Assembly: GCA_003218345.1 (NCBI GenBank)
Contig: QHNF01000108.1
Span: 1 to 7,009 of the forward strand
Source: Verrucomicrobiota bacterium
GTDB taxonomy: Bacteria > Verrucomicrobiota > Verrucomicrobiia > Chthoniobacterales > UBA10450
Direction: 5' to 3'
Length of the DNA stretch: 7,009 nt
Of the stretch, positions 5,144 to 7,009 are shown in pieces. The notes under the pieces were generated by a model. That model saw only the letters and a list, made by a program, of their open reading frames with translations, did not search any database and was not told where the DNA came from. The first letter of the stretch is position 1. Every line of letters begins with the position of its first letter. Made by a program: the position numbers and the translations under genes.

Positions 5144-7009
5144 CTAGTTGCCTTGCGCCGGTTTCGGTTCTGTCGAAAGCGTGGCGCCGTCCTTCTCTAA
5201 CGCAGCGTTCAGGACTTCATCGACATTTTCGACTGGGACGAATTTGAGTTTTTGTTTTGCTTCTTCCGGGACATCGACCAGGTCTTTTTCGTTCAGCTTG
5301 GGAATGATGACCGTGGAAATCCCGGCGCGCATCGCTGCGAGGCTTTTTTCCTTTAGTCCACCAATCGGCAGAACGAGTCCGCGTAAGGTGATCTCGCCGG
5401 TCATGGCGACCTCCGGTCGCACCGGTGTGTTGGCAAAGAGCGAGGCAAGCGCGGTAAACATGGCGATTCCTGCAGACGGCCCGTCTTTCGGCACCGCGCC
5501 AGCCGGAACGTGTACGTGCACATCAATGTTGCGGAAATCTTCCGCTTTGGCCCCAATTTCGCTGTTGCGGCTGCGCACTAAACTGAGCGCAGCCTGGACC
5601 GATTCCTTCATTACTTCGCCGATATGTCCCGTGAGCATGACGTTTCCTTTGCCGGGATAACGCGTCGCTTCGATGTGTAACACTTCGCCGCCGGCGGGCG
5701 TGTAAGCCAGGCCAGTCACAACACCCGGCTTGCTGGTCTTTAGTTTCGTCTCACGAACGTACTTCGCCGGACCGAGGAGTTCCGCCACCAATTCAGGCGT
5801 GATGGTCGCATGCTCGATTTTTCCGCGCGCGACCTGCGACGCAATGCCGCGACAAACAGATGCGATCTGGCGCTCCAGTTCGCGGACGCCGGCTTCGTGC
5901 GTGTAATCGTTTATCACGCGGCGAAGCGCTTCCTCCTGCCATTCGCATTGCTCGGGCTTGAGTCCGTTTTCCTCCAATTGCCGCCTAACGAGATATCGTT
6001 TGGCGATCTCGAGTTTCTCGCGCTCGGTGTAGCCGGGAAGTGAAATCACTTCAATCCGGTCGCGCAACGGCTCAGGCACTCCGTCGATGTAATTCGCGGT
6101 TCCAATGAAAATCACGTCTGAAAGATCGAACGGCACGTCGAGGTAGCGATCGACGAAGGCATTGTTTTGCCGCGGATCGAGTACTTCGAGCAACGCGCTG
6201 GCCGGGTCGCCTCGAAAATCCGCGCCGATCTTATCGATCTCATCGAGCATGAAAACCGGATTGCGTGTGCCGGCGCGTCGCAGCTCCTGAATGATGCGGC
6301 CCGGCATCGAGCCAATGTACGTGCGGCGATGACCGCGAATCTCCGCTTCATCGCGCATACCGCCAAGGCTGATCCGGACAAATTTGCGGCCGAGCGCATC
6401 GGCGATCGACTGGCCGAGACTGGTTTTGCCCACGCCAGGCGGACCGAGAAAACAGAGGATCGCGCCGTGTCCTTGCGGATTGAGTTTGCGCACAGCCAGA
6501 TACTCGATCAGCCGTTTTTTTACTTTTTCCAGATCGTAATGGTCGCGATCAAGGATTTTCTGCGCCTGATCGAGATCAAGATTGTCCTGGCTTAATTTAT
6601 TCCACGGAAGATCGGCGATGATTTCGATGTAACTGACGATGACGGAAAATTCCGGGCTGGCCGGCGGAATGAAATCGAGCCGCTTCAATTCCCGCTCGGC
6701 CTGCTTCATCACTTCCTCCGGCGGCTTGGCCTCCACAAGACGGGCACGTAATTGCTGTGCCTGCTCTTCTCCGCCGCCCTCGGCCTCGCCCAGCTCACGC
6801 TGAATCGCCTTAATTTGCGAACGCAAATAAGCGCGCCGTTGCGCATCCGAGAATTGCGAGGCCACATCTTTTTGCAGCTTTTGTTGAATCTCGGCGATCT
6901 CGAGCTGGGCCGAGATTTGTTTTTGCACGGCGCGCACGCGTTTTTCGACGTCGAGCTCCTCGAGCAGCGCCTGCTTCTGCGCGACATCGACGTTTAAGTT
7001 GGGTGCCAG
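5144..7009 (-). CDS. lon: ATP-dependent protease Lon (LonA), N-terminus cut by window edge
   Basis: The frame is open to the right edge and starts outside the window. The 621 visible residues (numbered here from the edge) compare with about 800 for a complete LonA, so most of the N-terminal substrate-binding domain is missing. Order: end of the N-domain beginning LAPNLNVDVAQKQALLEELD; a coiled helical region (about 25-110); the AAA+ module with Walker A GPPGVGKTS (189-197), Walker B VFMLDEID (252-259), sensor-1 region IGTANYID (302-309) and sensor-2 region GVRELER (374-380); then the protease domain with catalytic Ser512 in KDGPSAG and Lys555 in the GGLKEK motif. The Ser/Lys spacing of 43 equals that of E. 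coli Lon. All key residues are present, so an active soluble hexameric protease degrading misfolded and regulatory proteins is expected. A GTG at 6937 is internal and is not the start. The tail past the protease domain is short and ends EPKPAQGN. Confidence 0.97.
   Translation of the reverse strand: MAPNLNVDVAQKQALLEELDVEKRVRAVQKQISAQLEIAEIQQKLQKDVASQFSDAQRRAYLRSQIKAIQRELGEAEGGGEEQAQQLRARLVEAKPPEEVMKQAERELKRLDFIPPASPEFSVIVSYIEIIADLPWNKLSQDNLDLDQAQKILDRDHYDLEKVKKRLIEYLAVRKLNPQGHGAILCFLGPPGVGKTSLGQSIADALGRKFVRISLGGMRDEAEIRGHRRTYIGSMPGRIIQELRRAGTRNPVFMLDEIDKIGADFRGDPASALLEVLDPRQNNAFVDRYLDVPFDLSDVIFIGTANYIDGVPEPLRDRIEVISLPGYTEREKLEIAKRYLVRRQLEENGLKPEQCEWQEEALRRVINDYTHEAGVRELERQIASVCRGIASQVARGKIEHATITPELVAELLGPAKYVRETKLKTSKPGVVTGLAYTPAGGEVLHIEATRYPGKGNVMLTGHIGEVMKESVQAALSLVRSRNSEIGAKAEDFRNIDVHVHVPAGAVPKDGPSAGIAMFTALASLFANTPVRPEVAMTGEITLRGLVLPIGGLKEKSLAAMRAGISTVIIPKLNEKDLVDVPEEAKQKLKFVPVENVDEVLNAALEKDGATLSTEPKPAQGN

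Noticed and set aside
5148..5660. Plus-strand frame of 170 codons opposite the lon gene
   Set aside because: It is an antisense shadow of a highly conserved lon protease domain, as are the other long frames within 5810-6997.

Overview
The window looks like a chromosomal segment from a moderately GC-rich, free-living bacterium. Gene content (an unpaired ResB-type cytochrome c assembly protein, a LonA protease, small conserved stress-type proteins) and GC-rich palindromic intergenic repeats recall soil Verrucomicrobiota (Chthoniobacterales-like). That placement is an impression from pattern memory, not a database result. There is no rRNA, tRNA, CRISPR array, transposase or phage module.

Layout, left to right: a short low-complexity edge (1-92); a macro-domain ADP-ribose hydrolase (93-608, +); a convergent small conserved protein (662-970, -). 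A 150-bp divergent spacer carries a 23-bp-period repeat. Then come a DUF883-like membrane-anchored protein (1121-1621, +) and a 272-bp spacer holding a 129-nt palindromic element and a second copy of the same 23-bp-period repeat. Next are a large ResB-like membrane protein (1894-3927, +), a DUF1353 lipoprotein (3951-4622, +), a leader with two hairpins, and a small soluble conserved protein (4715-5119, +). Last is the convergent, N-terminally truncated gene for ATP-dependent protease Lon (5144-7009, -).

The ResB-like gene and the DUF1353 gene are only 23 bp apart and probably share a transcript. The 662-970 and 1121-1621 genes diverge from one spacer and resemble small proteins often met near stress or envelope genes. 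The macro-domain enzyme and Lon are housekeeping or stress functions with no visible partners here.

I found no convincing new multi-gene system. The most interesting signals are non-coding: (i) a related two-unit direct repeat (period 23 bp) at 1048-1087 and 1823-1862, ending 38 and 36 bp before two start codons that both lack a good Shine-Dalgarno; (ii) a 129-nt element with perfect 23-nt inverted arms and a nested perfect hairpin (1663-1791); (iii) a REP-like hairpin embedded in frame in a disordered stretch of the ResB-like protein (2646-2661).
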